Shown here piece by piece: positions 27,405-35,703 of a stretch of DNA of 58,512 nt; within the stretch, counting starts at the first letter, position 1, and the number at the start of each line of letters is the position of its first letter. The position numbers were made by a program, and so were the translations under genes. Source of the DNA: an uncultured Maribacter sp. GTDB taxonomy: Bacteria > Bacteroidota > Bacteroidia > Flavobacteriales > Flavobacteriaceae. The notes beneath the pieces are model-generated. The model worked only from the letters and a program-made list of their open reading frames with translations, had not been told where the DNA came from and searched no databases. The stretch is taken from NCBI GenBank assembly GCA_938038975.1, contig CALHVP010000189.1, positions 1-58,512 on the forward strand. Reading direction: 5' to 3'.

Positions 27405-28997
27405 ATGTTTAAAAATTTAAAAAGTGATCTACCCGCTAGTATAGTGGTGTTTTTTGTTGCATTACCTCTTTGTTTAGGAATTGCCTTGGCAAGTGGCGCG
27501 CCTCTGTTTTCTGGCGTAATTGCTGGTATTATTGGTGGTATTGTTGTTGGTGGCCTTAGTGGGTCTAAAATAGGGGTAAGTGGTCCCGCTGCTGGTTTAG
27601 CAGCAATAGTTCTTACCGCTATTGGTGCTCTTGGTGGTTATCAAAATTTCTTACTTGCAGTAGTCTTAGGTGGTATAATACAAATAGTATTTGGAGTATT
27701 GAAAGCAGGTATTATAGGTTATTACTTTCCTTCCTCTGTAATTAAAGGAATGTTAACAGGCATTGGTATTATTATCATATTGAAACAAATACCTCATTTC
27801 TTTGGTTATGACCCTGATCCTGAAGGTGACTTTGCATTTTTCCAAGTTGATGGCCAAAACACATTCTCTGAAATAATAGAAACAGTCAATAATATTAGTC
27901 CAGGAGCAACATTGATTGCTTTTGTGGCTTTAGGTATTTTACTTTTATGGGATAAAGTCCTTTCCAAAAAAGGAAAGATTTTTAAACTAATTCAAGGCCC
28001 TTTAGTCGCTGTTGCGGCAGGTATTGTATTCTATATTCTTTCAAAAGACTCAGGTTCTCTTTCTATCTCATCAGACCATTTAGTTAGTGTACCAATTCCT
28101 ATAGATGCAGCTTCATTTTTTGGACAATTCAGTTTTCCTAATTTTAGCGCCATCACCAATCCACAGGTTTGGATTACTGCATTTACCATTGCACTGGTAG
28201 CTAGTTTAGAGACTTTACTTTGCGTAGAGGCAACCGACAAACTTGACCCTGATAAGAACGTTACTCCAACCAACCGAGAATTACTTGCTCAAGGCACAGG
28301 GAATATTATTTCAGGTATGATTGGTGGACTCCCAATTACTCAAGTAATAGTAAGGAGTTCTGCAAACATACAATCCGGAGGCAAATCAAAACTGTCTGCA
28401 ATAATACATGGTTTTTTTCTTCTGATTTCAGTTATTCTTATTCCCCGTTTATTAAACATGATACCGCTTTCTGTTTTAGCGGCTATTCTTTTTATCGTAG
28501 GATTTAAACTAGCAAAACCTTCATTATTCAAAAAGATGTATGCTATGGGGTGGAAACAGTTTATCCCTTTTACAGTTACCGTTGTTGGTATTATTTTTAC
28601 TGATTTACTTATAGGTATAGGTTTAGGGCTAGCTGTTGGAATTATAGTTATCTTGATAAAAAGTTATCAAAATTCTCATTTCCTACATATTGAGGATAAA
28701 AGTAATGGGAAGCATAGAATTAAGATGACACTTGCAGAAGAAGTTACTTTTTTTAATAAAGGGGCTATTCTTAAAGAGTTGGATAGTTTGCCTAGAGATA
28801 CTTACTTGGAATTAGATGTGAGAAAGACCAGATATCTAGATAATGATATTATTGAAATATTAGATGATTTTGCTTTTAAAGCCAAAGAGCGAGATATTGA
28901 CATTCAATTAATCTCGGAAAGAGGAATTCTTGAGAATCCAGAAAGCTTTATTGAATTTTTTAAGTTAAGGCCCAAAGAAAATGAAGCTAAATCATAA
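27405..28997 (+). CDS. SulP family anion transporter, probably bicarbonate (first copy)
   Basis: A 530-residue SLC26/SulP transporter with about 10-12 membrane helices, the GVSGPAAGLAAI motif near residue 58 and ITQVIVRSSANIQSGGKSKL near 305-325. A C-terminal STAS-like domain spans about 435-520. SulP proteins carry sulfate, bicarbonate or other anions. A Usp-like gene, a beta-carbonic anhydrase and a second SulP follow, so bicarbonate is the likely substrate. It overlaps the next gene by 1 nt (TAATG). Confidence 0.88.
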   Translation: MFKNLKSDLPASIVVFFVALPLCLGIALASGAPLFSGVIAGIIGGIVVGGLSGSKIGVSGPAAGLAAIVLTAIGALGGYQNFLLAVVLGGIIQIVFGVLKAGIIGYYFPSSVIKGMLTGIGIIIILKQIPHFFGYDPDPEGDFAFFQVDGQNTFSEIIETVNNISPGATLIAFVALGILLLWDKVLSKKGKIFKLIQGPLVAVAAGIVFYILSKDSGSLSISSDHLVSVPIPIDAASFFGQFSFPNFSAITNPQVWITAFTIALVASLETLLCVEATDKLDPDKNVTPTNRELLAQGTGNIISGMIGGLPITQVIVRSSANIQSGGKSKLSAIIHGFFLLISVILIPRLLNMIPLSVLAAILFIVGFKLAKPSLFKKMYAMGWKQFIPFTVTVVGIIFTDLLIGIGLGLAVGIIVILIKSYQNSHFLHIEDKSNGKHRIKMTLAEEVTFFNKGAILKELDSLPRDTYLELDVRKTRYLDNDIIEILDDFAFKAKERDIDIQLISERGILENPESFIEFFKLRPKENEAKS

Positions 28998-29824
28998 TGA
29001 AAAATAACAGATACAAAATACTAGTACTTTCAGATTTAAAAAAATCTACAGCTACAATGCTAAAAAGCACAGTTGGTTTAGCTAAAATAATTGATGGAGA
29101 TATTTCACTGTTTCATGTAAAGAATCCTTTCGATCTAGTTAAAAAGGAAAGCCAATTATCTGCAATACGTTCAATGAACCAAGAACACACAGCTGTGAAT
29201 AAGAAAATTCAAAAACTGGCAACTTCTTTTTCTAAAGAATATGGCACAGAAATGAATTGCACATTCACTTTTGGTCATGTTAAAAATGAGATTGAAGCGC
29301 ATATAAAACAAGAGCAGCCGGACATAATTATTCTTGGCAAAAAAAAATCAAACGCATTTGATTTCATTGGAGATAACATCACCCAGTTTGTTTTAAAAAA
29401 ACACAGTGGCGTAGTTATAATTGTTGATGAAAAGAATGCTATTAAACCAGGTGAAGACTTGTCCTTAGGGCTTTTTAATAGTGAAGAAAGCAAACTCAAT
29501 ATTCACTTTGCAGATGCGTTGGTTTCGAACATGAAAAAACCCTTAAAATCGTTCAAAGTAATTCAAAGTAACGCTACAGCTGAAACAAAAGACACTTTAT
29601 TAGATTATAATATTGTTGAATATGTTTTTGAGAAAGGGGATAACTCGTTAAAAAATCTTTCAAATTATCTTATTAAGAATAAGATTAACTTGTTACATGT
29701 AGATCGAGCAGAAGAATCTACAAATGACGCCATGGAAAACGCGACCATAACATTCGATATTAAAGATATTATTAGTAATCTTAATGTCTCTTTATTGCTT
29801 ACAGGCAAAACATTATCGACTTAA
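28997..29824 (+). CDS. Universal stress protein-like, 275 aa
   Basis: An N-terminal Usp-like fold (about residues 5-145) has YKILVLSDLKKSTATMLKST at the start and ILGKKKSNAFDFIGDNITQF near 115-134. That matches the family's GxxG...S nucleotide region only loosely. The second half (about 150-275) may be a degenerate repeat of the fold. It is coupled to the SulP gene by TAATG and lies 21 nt before the carbonic anhydrase gene, so it may regulate the transporter pair. Confidence 0.7.
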   Translation: MKNNRYKILVLSDLKKSTATMLKSTVGLAKIIDGDISLFHVKNPFDLVKKESQLSAIRSMNQEHTAVNKKIQKLATSFSKEYGTEMNCTFTFGHVKNEIEAHIKQEQPDIIILGKKKSNAFDFIGDNITQFVLKKHSGVVIIVDEKNAIKPGEDLSLGLFNSEESKLNIHFADALVSNMKKPLKSFKVIQSNATAETKDTLLDYNIVEYVFEKGDNSLKNLSNYLIKNKINLLHVDRAEESTNDAMENATITFDIKDIISNLNVSLLLTGKTLST

Positions 29825-29845
29825 TTTTTAAAAATTAAAACTACA

Positions 29846-30475
29846 ATGAAAACACATACTAAAGAAACACAAGCGGCAATGACACCAAATTCCGCGATAC
29901 AATTATTAAAGGAAGGAAACGAGAGGTTTATAAACAATACTATGATAAAGCGTGATCTACTTAATCAGGTTACGGACACAGCAACAGGGCAATATCCTTT
30001 TGCTACAATTTTAAGTTGCATAGATTCCAGGGTTTCTGCAGAGCTCATTTTTGATCAAGGTGTTGGAGATATTTTTAGTGCAAGAGTAGCTGGTAATATT
30101 GTGAATGAAGACATTTTAGGTAGTATAGAGTTTGCCTGTAAACTAGCTGGAACAAAAGTTGTTATGGTTTTAGGACATACGGCATGTGGAGCAGTAAAAG
30201 GAGCCTGTGATAATGCCAAAATGGGTAACCTAACCACACTTTTACACAAAATTAGGCATGCTGTAAAAGCTGTATCAGAACCAACGGATACCACTATGCG
30301 AAATTCTAAAAATATTGATTTTGTGAATGAAGTAGTAATTAAAAATGTTCATTTAACTATAGAGGATACTCGAAGCTTAAGTCCAATATTAACAGAAATG
30401 GAAGATAATGGAGAAATTAAAATCATAGGTGCCATTTATGATATTGCAACTGGGAAAGTCTCCTTCTTAGATTAG
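29846..30475 (+). CDS. Beta-carbonic anhydrase
   Basis: A 209-residue zinc enzyme that interconverts CO2 and bicarbonate. The zinc ligands are Cys58 (with the Asp60-Arg62 dyad in CIDSR), His111 and Cys114 in GHTACGA. Length is normal. It lies between two SulP transporters with a Usp-like gene, so it probably handles imported bicarbonate in the cytoplasm. An intrinsic terminator follows 18 nt after the stop. Confidence 0.92.
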   Translation: MKTHTKETQAAMTPNSAIQLLKEGNERFINNTMIKRDLLNQVTDTATGQYPFATILSCIDSRVSAELIFDQGVGDIFSARVAGNIVNEDILGSIEFACKLAGTKVVMVLGHTACGAVKGACDNAKMGNLTTLLHKIRHAVKAVSEPTDTTMRNSKNIDFVNEVVIKNVHLTIEDTRSLSPILTEMEDNGEIKIIGAIYDIATGKVSFLD

Positions 30476-30493
30476 TTTTAAAAAGCTTATTAT

Positions 30494-30520
30494 AAAGCCA
30501 ATGCATTGCATTGGCTTTTT
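30494..30520 (+). terminator. Intrinsic terminator after the carbonic anhydrase
   Basis: AAAGCCAATGCA and TGCATTGGCTTT form a near-perfect hairpin with a tiny loop, followed by a T run. Confidence 0.85.
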
Positions 30521-30576
30521 TAATTACATCTAAAATAAACTACCTTTCTATTAAGGAATACCACTTATAATAATTT

Positions 30577-32448
30577 ATGAAAAAACTTTTCTCTAATCTT
30601 AAAGGAGACCTTTTTGGCGGTGTTACAGCTGGCATTGTTGCATTACCATTAGCACTAGCTTTTGGTGTTAGCTCAGGTTTAGGGCCTAGCGCTGGTCTTT
30701 ATGGTGCAATCTTTATAAGTTTTTTCGCAGCAATGTTTGGTGGAACTAATACGCAAATATCCGGCCCTACTGCTCCTATGACAGCAGTAAGCATGGTTGT
30801 TATTGCAAGTATTGTAGCTCTTAATGACGGTAATCTGCAAAAAGCATTGCCTGCTATTTTAATTGTCTTCTTCTTAGCTGGACTTATGCAGGTAGGTTTA
30901 GGCTTAATGGGTATTGGTAAATATATAAGGTATATCCCTTACCCAGTTGTATCTGGTTTCATGACAGCGATTGGAGTTATCATTTTAGTCACACAAATAC
31001 TTCCAGCAATAGGGTACTATCCCAAAGAAGATGTAGAATTTGTCAATAAATTTAAACCTCATGCAGAAGAAATCATATTAGATAACATTCTAAAAGATGA
31101 AGCGGGTGAAGGTATTCTAGTGCTCGAAGATTTTGAAGAAACGATTAAACGAGCTAAGAAAACCACCGAGGATGAAATATTAGAAGAAGCCAAAACACTG
31201 GCTAAAAGCGAAGCCTCTGGGGTTATAGGAGCATTCAACGTACTACCTAGAGCTTTGAAAAATATAAATTGGCTGGAATTAGCATTAGCATTAGCCACCA
31301 TTATAATTATTTACGGCTTCAAAAGAATTACTACAACAATACCTAGTGCGCTAGTTGCCCTTGTCGTAGTCTCAGGTGTGGCATATGCTTTCGGGTTAGA
31401 ATACCGTCCTATTGAAGAAATTCCAGGTGGATTTCCAGTACCCAATTTTATGATATTTACACAGTTTAAGCTAAGCTCTGTGTCTCCCTATATTTTTACT
31501 TCTTTAACCTTAGCTCTTTTAGGTGCAATTGATTCACTACTCACTTCAGTTGTAGCAGATAACATGACCAAAACCAAACACAAACCAAACAAAGAACTAG
31601 TAGGGCAGGGAATTGGAAATAGTATCGCTGCTATTTTTGGCGGTATTCCAGGTGCCGGTGCTACTATACGAACAGTAGTCAATATCAACGCTGGAGGTAA
31701 AACAAAGTTATCCGGTATGATTGCTGGAGTAATGCTTTTAATAATTATGCTTGCTTTGGCACCTGTCGCATCTCAAATTCCAGCAGCAGTTCTTGCAGGA
31801 ATTTTAGTAACGGTTGGTATTGGTGTAATGGATTATAAAGGACTTAAAGCAATCCCAAGTTTACCCAGAGATATAACATTAGGTCCTTTGAAACTTAGTT
31901 CAGAAGTTCTAATTATGCTCACCGTTTTGGTTTTATCTTCTGTTTGGAACTTAGTTTATGCAGTAGGTATTGGTTTGGTTATAGCATCATTAATGTTTAT
32001 GAAGAAAATGGGAGATCTTACTGCTGAACGTTCAAACGTAAAGTCCTTGGAAAAAGAAAAAGCATGGCCAGATGAGTCTGAATTTCCTAAAAACCTTAGA
32101 GAGGAAGTATTTATAAAACATATTAAAGGACCCTTGTTTTTTGGTTCAACTAGCGAATTTCAAGCACTGGCGCAGCAAATTCCAGATACCGCCTCTACCG
32201 TAATTATACGAATGGGTCGGATGCAATATATGGATCAAACCGGGCTTTATGCTTTGGAAGATGTTCTTATAGATTTAAGTAAATCGAACATAAACGTACT
32301 CTTCGTTAATGTCCTAAAACAACCTCGATATATGATGGAACGTGTGGATATTATTCCAGATTTAATTCCTGAGGAACATATTTTCAAAACCTTTGATGAA
32401 TGTCTTTTGTGGATTAAAAATAATGTCAAAGACAATTACATAACTTAG
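30577..32448 (+). CDS. SulP family anion transporter (second copy, with STAS domain)
   Basis: A 623-residue SulP protein with about 11 membrane helices, GPTAPMTAVSMVV near residue 64 and IPGAGATIRTVVNINAGGKT near 360. A well-formed C-terminal STAS domain (about 510-610) includes IIRMGRMQYMDQTGLYALED. It is longer than the copy at 27405 because of a roughly 80-residue hydrophilic insert (about 150-225). A terminator separates it from the carbonic anhydrase, so it has its own promoter. Confidence 0.88.
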   Translation: MKKLFSNLKGDLFGGVTAGIVALPLALAFGVSSGLGPSAGLYGAIFISFFAAMFGGTNTQISGPTAPMTAVSMVVIASIVALNDGNLQKALPAILIVFFLAGLMQVGLGLMGIGKYIRYIPYPVVSGFMTAIGVIILVTQILPAIGYYPKEDVEFVNKFKPHAEEIILDNILKDEAGEGILVLEDFEETIKRAKKTTEDEILEEAKTLAKSEASGVIGAFNVLPRALKNINWLELALALATIIIIYGFKRITTTIPSALVALVVVSGVAYAFGLEYRPIEEIPGGFPVPNFMIFTQFKLSSVSPYIFTSLTLALLGAIDSLLTSVVADNMTKTKHKPNKELVGQGIGNSIAAIFGGIPGAGATIRTVVNINAGGKTKLSGMIAGVMLLIIMLALAPVASQIPAAVLAGILVTVGIGVMDYKGLKAIPSLPRDITLGPLKLSSEVLIMLTVLVLSSVWNLVYAVGIGLVIASLMFMKKMGDLTAERSNVKSLEKEKAWPDESEFPKNLREEVFIKHIKGPLFFGSTSEFQALAQQIPDTASTVIIRMGRMQYMDQTGLYALEDVLIDLSKSNINVLFVNVLKQPRYMMERVDIIPDLIPEEHIFKTFDECLLWIKNNVKDNYIT

Positions 32449-32500
32449 CGGCATATGTCGCAATTCCCGTAAAAAAAGAGCCTTAGTCCTATAAAAGTTA

Positions 32501-32508
32501 TAAATTTG
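32501..32508 (+). promoter_or_regulatory. -7 element TAAATTTG before pheS
   Basis: An exact TAnnTTTG match ends 18 nt before the ATG at 32527. The in-frame TTG at 32506 overlaps this element, favouring the ATG as the start. Confidence 0.5.
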
Positions 32509-32526
32509 CCTCTTTATGATACTGTT

Positions 32527-33546
32527 ATGATTGATACTATTAAGGGGCATATTTTAGAGGTGAAAAACTTTACTGCAGAAAGTAAAGATGCAGTAGAAGC
32601 ATTCCGAATAAAGTATTTAGGCAAAAAAGGGCTGTTGACTGATTTTTTTGCTGAATTCAAAAATGTTCCGAACGAACAAAAAAAGGAGTTTGGGCAAACT
32701 ATTAATGAGTTAAAACAAGCAGCAACAGATAAAGTAAATGATCTTAAAGCCGCATTGGATAATACTGTTGAGGAAAATGGTATATATGGCGATTTAACCA
32801 GACCTGGAAACCCTATTGAACTAGGGGCAAGACATCCTATATCTATTGTAAAAAACCAAATTATAGAGATTTTTTCACGAATAGGTTTCAACGTTTCTGA
32901 AGGTCCTGAAATAGAGGATGATTGGCACAACTTTACTGCATTAAATTTACCAGAGTATCATCCTGCACGAGATATGCAAGACACTTTTTTTGTGCAAACA
33001 GATCCAGATATTCTGTTACGAACACATACTTCGTCTGTTCAGGTGCGTTACATGGAAAATAATAAGCCACCTATACGAACCATATCACCAGGCAGAGTAT
33101 ATAGAAACGAAGCAATATCAGCACGCTCGCACTGTTTTTTTCATCAAGTAGAAGGGTTATATATTGATAAAGATGTATCCTTCGCAGATCTTAAACAAAC
33201 GCTGCAATACTTTACAAATGAACTTTTTGGCAAATCTAAAATACGTCTTAGACCTTCCTATTTTCCGTTTACAGAACCTAGTGCAGAAGTAGATGTATAT
33301 TGGGGACTAGAGACTGAAACGGATTATAAAATGACTAAAGGTACTGGATGGTTAGAAATTATGGGATGTGGAATGGTAGATCCTAATGTTCTTAAAAATT
33401 GTGGTATTGATTCCGATGAATATTCTGGATTCGCTTTTGGTATGGGTATAGATCGTATTGCATTATTACTACACCAAATTTCTGATATTCGTTTATTAAG
33501 CGAAAATGACATTCGCTTTTTAGAACAATTCAAAAGTGCTTTATAA
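32527..33546 (+). CDS. pheS: Phenylalanine-tRNA ligase alpha subunit
   Basis: A 339-residue class II aminoacyl-tRNA synthetase subunit that charges tRNA-Phe with PheT. It has an N-terminal coiled coil (about 1-85) and motif 2 (TISPGRVYRNEAISARSHCF, about 180-199). Motif 3 GFAFGMGIDRIALLLHQI lies near residue 305. Start at 32527 gives the usual length. The beta subunit gene is not in the window; split pheS/pheT is common in this group. Confidence 0.95.
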   Translation: MIDTIKGHILEVKNFTAESKDAVEAFRIKYLGKKGLLTDFFAEFKNVPNEQKKEFGQTINELKQAATDKVNDLKAALDNTVEENGIYGDLTRPGNPIELGARHPISIVKNQIIEIFSRIGFNVSEGPEIEDDWHNFTALNLPEYHPARDMQDTFFVQTDPDILLRTHTSSVQVRYMENNKPPIRTISPGRVYRNEAISARSHCFFHQVEGLYIDKDVSFADLKQTLQYFTNELFGKSKIRLRPSYFPFTEPSAEVDVYWGLETETDYKMTKGTGWLEIMGCGMVDPNVLKNCGIDSDEYSGFAFGMGIDRIALLLHQISDIRLLSENDIRFLEQFKSAL

Positions 33547-33596
33547 AGTTTTATTCCTTTTTTACTTTTTAATAAAGAACAACAGCACCGTGTTTT

Positions 33597-33992
33597 ATGA
33601 AAAAAGATATAGAGATTCCCATTGCAAAAGATGTTTACATAGCAATAGTTAGCGAATGGAATGAAGAGTTCTCATCTAAAGATTGGAACGCTTATGTCCT
33701 TAATGACAGAAATACAGCAATAGAAATGGCTATAGTTGTCTCCAAAGGATTTAAAGGAGATAAGAAAACATCTACTATGCGACACTCTGTTGGGACCATA
33801 GAAGAGAAGTCATTTAAAAAAATAGAAGTAGTACAAGAAGATGTGCTTGCATTTAATAATGAATTTTTTCTTACATATTTTGCGGACGATAAGCTTTATG
33901 AAAAACGATTTTTATTTGAGAGTGGTAGCGTAGTTCCTGCAAATTTAAAACCTATTCCCCTTATTGAAAAAGATGGCGTCGTAGTAAAATAG
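33597..33992 (+). CDS. Conserved hypothetical protein, 131 aa
   Basis: A soluble 131-residue protein beginning MKKDIEIPIAKDVYIAIVSE and rich in charged residues. No signal peptide, membrane helix or known catalytic motif. It lies 50 nt after pheS on the same strand and may be co-transcribed with it. Databases sometimes give proteins in this position a pheS-related name, but I see no synthetase motif. Function unknown. Confidence 0.6.
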   Translation: MKKDIEIPIAKDVYIAIVSEWNEEFSSKDWNAYVLNDRNTAIEMAIVVSKGFKGDKKTSTMRHSVGTIEEKSFKKIEVVQEDVLAFNNEFFLTYFADDKLYEKRFLFESGSVVPANLKPIPLIEKDGVVVK

Positions 33993-34070
33993 TCCTACTT
34001 CTATATTATTAAGAGGTAATACTTCGTATGCTTTAAAACCTGATTTTATAAATAAATAAAAAGGAAACTC

Positions 34071-34088
34071 ATCCTTTATTTGAACTTT
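34071..34088. repeat. 18-bp direct repeat, copy A
   Basis: ATCCTTTATTTGAACTTT is repeated exactly at 34441-34458, 370 bp away. The pair brackets the N-acetylglutamate synthase-like gene. Confidence 0.85.
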
Positions 34089-34147
34089 TACTTTTAAATT
34101 TCTACGTATTCAGATAGACCTTTCTCATCTTCATTTGTCAACCATTC

Positions 34148-34435
34148 TCAATCTAGAGATAGTTTGAGTTTTCCGTTATCTGTAAAGGTAATTATGCCAG
34201 TTGCTTTTCCGGCTTTGAGCTCGTTGTCAGTCGTTGAACATTGATAAAGCATGTCCAATTTCTCATCTTCTAGTAGCGCTATTATTTTTCCATATTTTAT
34301 GGGGCCACCAAAATAATCCGCTGTGACCAAATTACCATTCTGTTTATATTCGAATATAGTCTCAGAATCTACCCTCCCCTTATCTGTGTTTTGAACAAGC
34401 GAAAAAACCTTATTATTAAAATTAATATTCACCAT
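34148..34435 (-). CDS. N-acetylglutamate synthase-like small protein, truncated by an in-frame TGA
   Basis: A 95-residue beta-rich protein beginning MVNINFNNKVFSLVQNTDKG with an ETIFEYKQNGNLVTADYFGG repeat, as in the roughly 115-residue family usually named N-acetylglutamate synthase (true activity unproven). Reading through the TGA at 34148-34150 in the same frame continues for 17 residues (EWLTNEDEKGLSEYVEI) to TAA at 34094-34096. That tail resembles the family C-terminus. The TGA sits where I recall a conserved Trp, so TGG to TGA is likely. The gene lies between 18-bp direct repeats. Confidence 0.6.
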   Translation of the reverse strand: MVNINFNNKVFSLVQNTDKGRVDSETIFEYKQNGNLVTADYFGGPIKYGKIIALLEDEKLDMLYQCSTTDNELKAGKATGIITFTDNGKLKLSLD

Positions 34436-34440
34436 TTAGT

Positions 34441-34458
34441 ATCCTTTATTTGAACTTT
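34441..34458. repeat. 18-bp direct repeat, copy B
   Basis: Identical to copy A at 34071-34088. It lies just upstream of the start of the N-acetylglutamate synthase-like gene and 14 nt from the end of the thioesterase gene. Confidence 0.85.
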
Positions 34459-34472
34459 AGTTGGTTTTACTA

Positions 34473-34910
34473 TTATTTCAAAATGACTTCTCCGTAAAAA
34501 TCAATGAAAGATTTTCTCCAAGCTTGTGGAAAAGGATGTTTTTTTAATTCCCTTGTATCATAAGCCATTAATAGAGACTTAGATATGGCTACAATACGTT
34601 CGTGCTTCTTACTATATATTTTCCCTTCACAGAGTACCCGGTCTTCATGTAATTCTAAAATATTCAAACTTATAAAAATACGATCCGGAAATGTTACTGG
34701 AAAGATATACTTACAATCTTGCCAGGCCAGAATGGGAACAATCTTATTAAAATCCAATTTGCCATCACTCATTTTCAAAAACATCTCAATACGTGCAGAT
34801 TCCATCCAACGCAGATAAACAGTATTGTTCACATGTTGAGCGGCATCCATATCGCCCCATTGCACAGGTAGTTCAAGCGATGTATAACTGTCGGGGATAT
34901 TATTATTCAT
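34473..34910 (-). CDS. Acyl-CoA thioesterase (4HBT hotdog family)
   Basis: A 145-residue hotdog-fold thioesterase. The motif QWGDMDAAQHVNNTVYLRWM (about 17-36) carries the usual catalytic Asp and the H-V-N-N segment. The remainder matches the family (KIVPILAWQDCKYIFPVTFP). It hydrolyses acyl-CoA thioesters in the cytoplasm; substrate length is unknown. An 18-bp direct repeat begins 14 nt past its stop. Confidence 0.85.
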   Translation of the reverse strand: MNNNIPDSYTSLELPVQWGDMDAAQHVNNTVYLRWMESARIEMFLKMSDGKLDFNKIVPILAWQDCKYIFPVTFPDRIFISLNILELHEDRVLCEGKIYSKKHERIVAISKSLLMAYDTRELKKHPFPQAWRKSFIDFYGEVILK

Positions 34911-34978
34911 AGAATCCTTTTTTTAAACTAGATATGAAAATAACAGGTTTAGATTAAGACTTTAACATGGTTCAAATC

Positions 34979-35077
34979 TCACTTGTTCTTTTTTAATCTC
35001 TTTTCTTGTTTCTTTTCTTTCGCCGTTTTTTCAGGGGCTTTTTTTACATTTTTCTTTGCGTCTTGAGCTTTCCCCAT
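34979..35077 (-). CDS. Lysine-rich small protein, 32 aa
   Basis: A 32-residue frame MGKAQDAKKNVKKAPEKTAK followed by EKKQEKRLKKNK. It is extremely basic and probably disordered, so it could bind nucleic acid or ribosomes. It has a clear ATG and sits alone between the thioesterase and CYTH genes. It does not match the ribosomal THX peptide as I know it. Small size keeps this uncertain. The rest of the 274-bp gap shows nothing I can name. Confidence 0.45.
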   Translation of the reverse strand: MGKAQDAKKNVKKAPEKTAKEKKQEKRLKKNK

Positions 35078-35184
35078 AATTATAGTATTTAATGATTAAT
35101 TATTTTTTCTGAAACTAACGAAATCAATTGTAGCTTCATGACTCGCAACTAATGGTACACTTTTTTGTTGCAAGTACTATTTTT

Positions 35185-35652
35185 TTACCATTCTTTAAAT
35201 GGCAATTTACTTAGTTGCGAATTATAGTAACGAACATCTCCTGTAACTTCTTTTCCTAACCATTTGGGTTTTTGAAAAGATTCGTTCTCTGAATTTAATT
35301 CTACTTCGGCAATAATCAAACCTTCATTTAATCCATAGAATTCATCAACCTCGTATACGTGGTTTCCAAAAGGGATTTCAAATCTGGCCTTTTCTATAAC
35401 GCCCTTCTCACAAAGGGTTAATAAATCTTCTGCCTCCTTCAAAGGAATTTCCTTTTCCCACTCAAAGCGTGTAGTACCAGATGTATTAGACCTTCCTTTT
35501 ATAGTAATATATCCCTGCTCTCCTTTGATTCTAACACGCACAGTTCTATCAGCATGCGTGTTTAAAAACCCTTGAACAATTCTTGTTTTTGAAGTAGCAT
35601 GCTCTTTATATTGATTCGAACTTATTAAAAACTTGCGTTCAATTTCTATCAT
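35185..35652 (-). CDS. CYTH domain protein (triphosphate tunnel metalloenzyme)
   Basis: A 155-residue protein with the diagnostic ExExK motif IEIERKFLI at residues 2-10. Alternating acidic/basic strands of the tunnel fold follow (RVRIKGEQGYITIKG, EVDEFYGLN, IIAEVEL). Members hydrolyse inorganic triphosphate or thiamine triphosphate. It is divergent from dinB, whose start lies 51 nt away. Confidence 0.9.
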   Translation of the reverse strand: MIEIERKFLISSNQYKEHATSKTRIVQGFLNTHADRTVRVRIKGEQGYITIKGRSNTSGTTRFEWEKEIPLKEAEDLLTLCEKGVIEKARFEIPFGNHVYEVDEFYGLNEGLIIAEVELNSENESFQKPKWLGKEVTGDVRYYNSQLSKLPFKEW

Positions 35653-35703
35653 TCTTTTAAATCTGGATTTAGTATCTGAGATAACTTGTTATAAATTTAC
35701 AAT

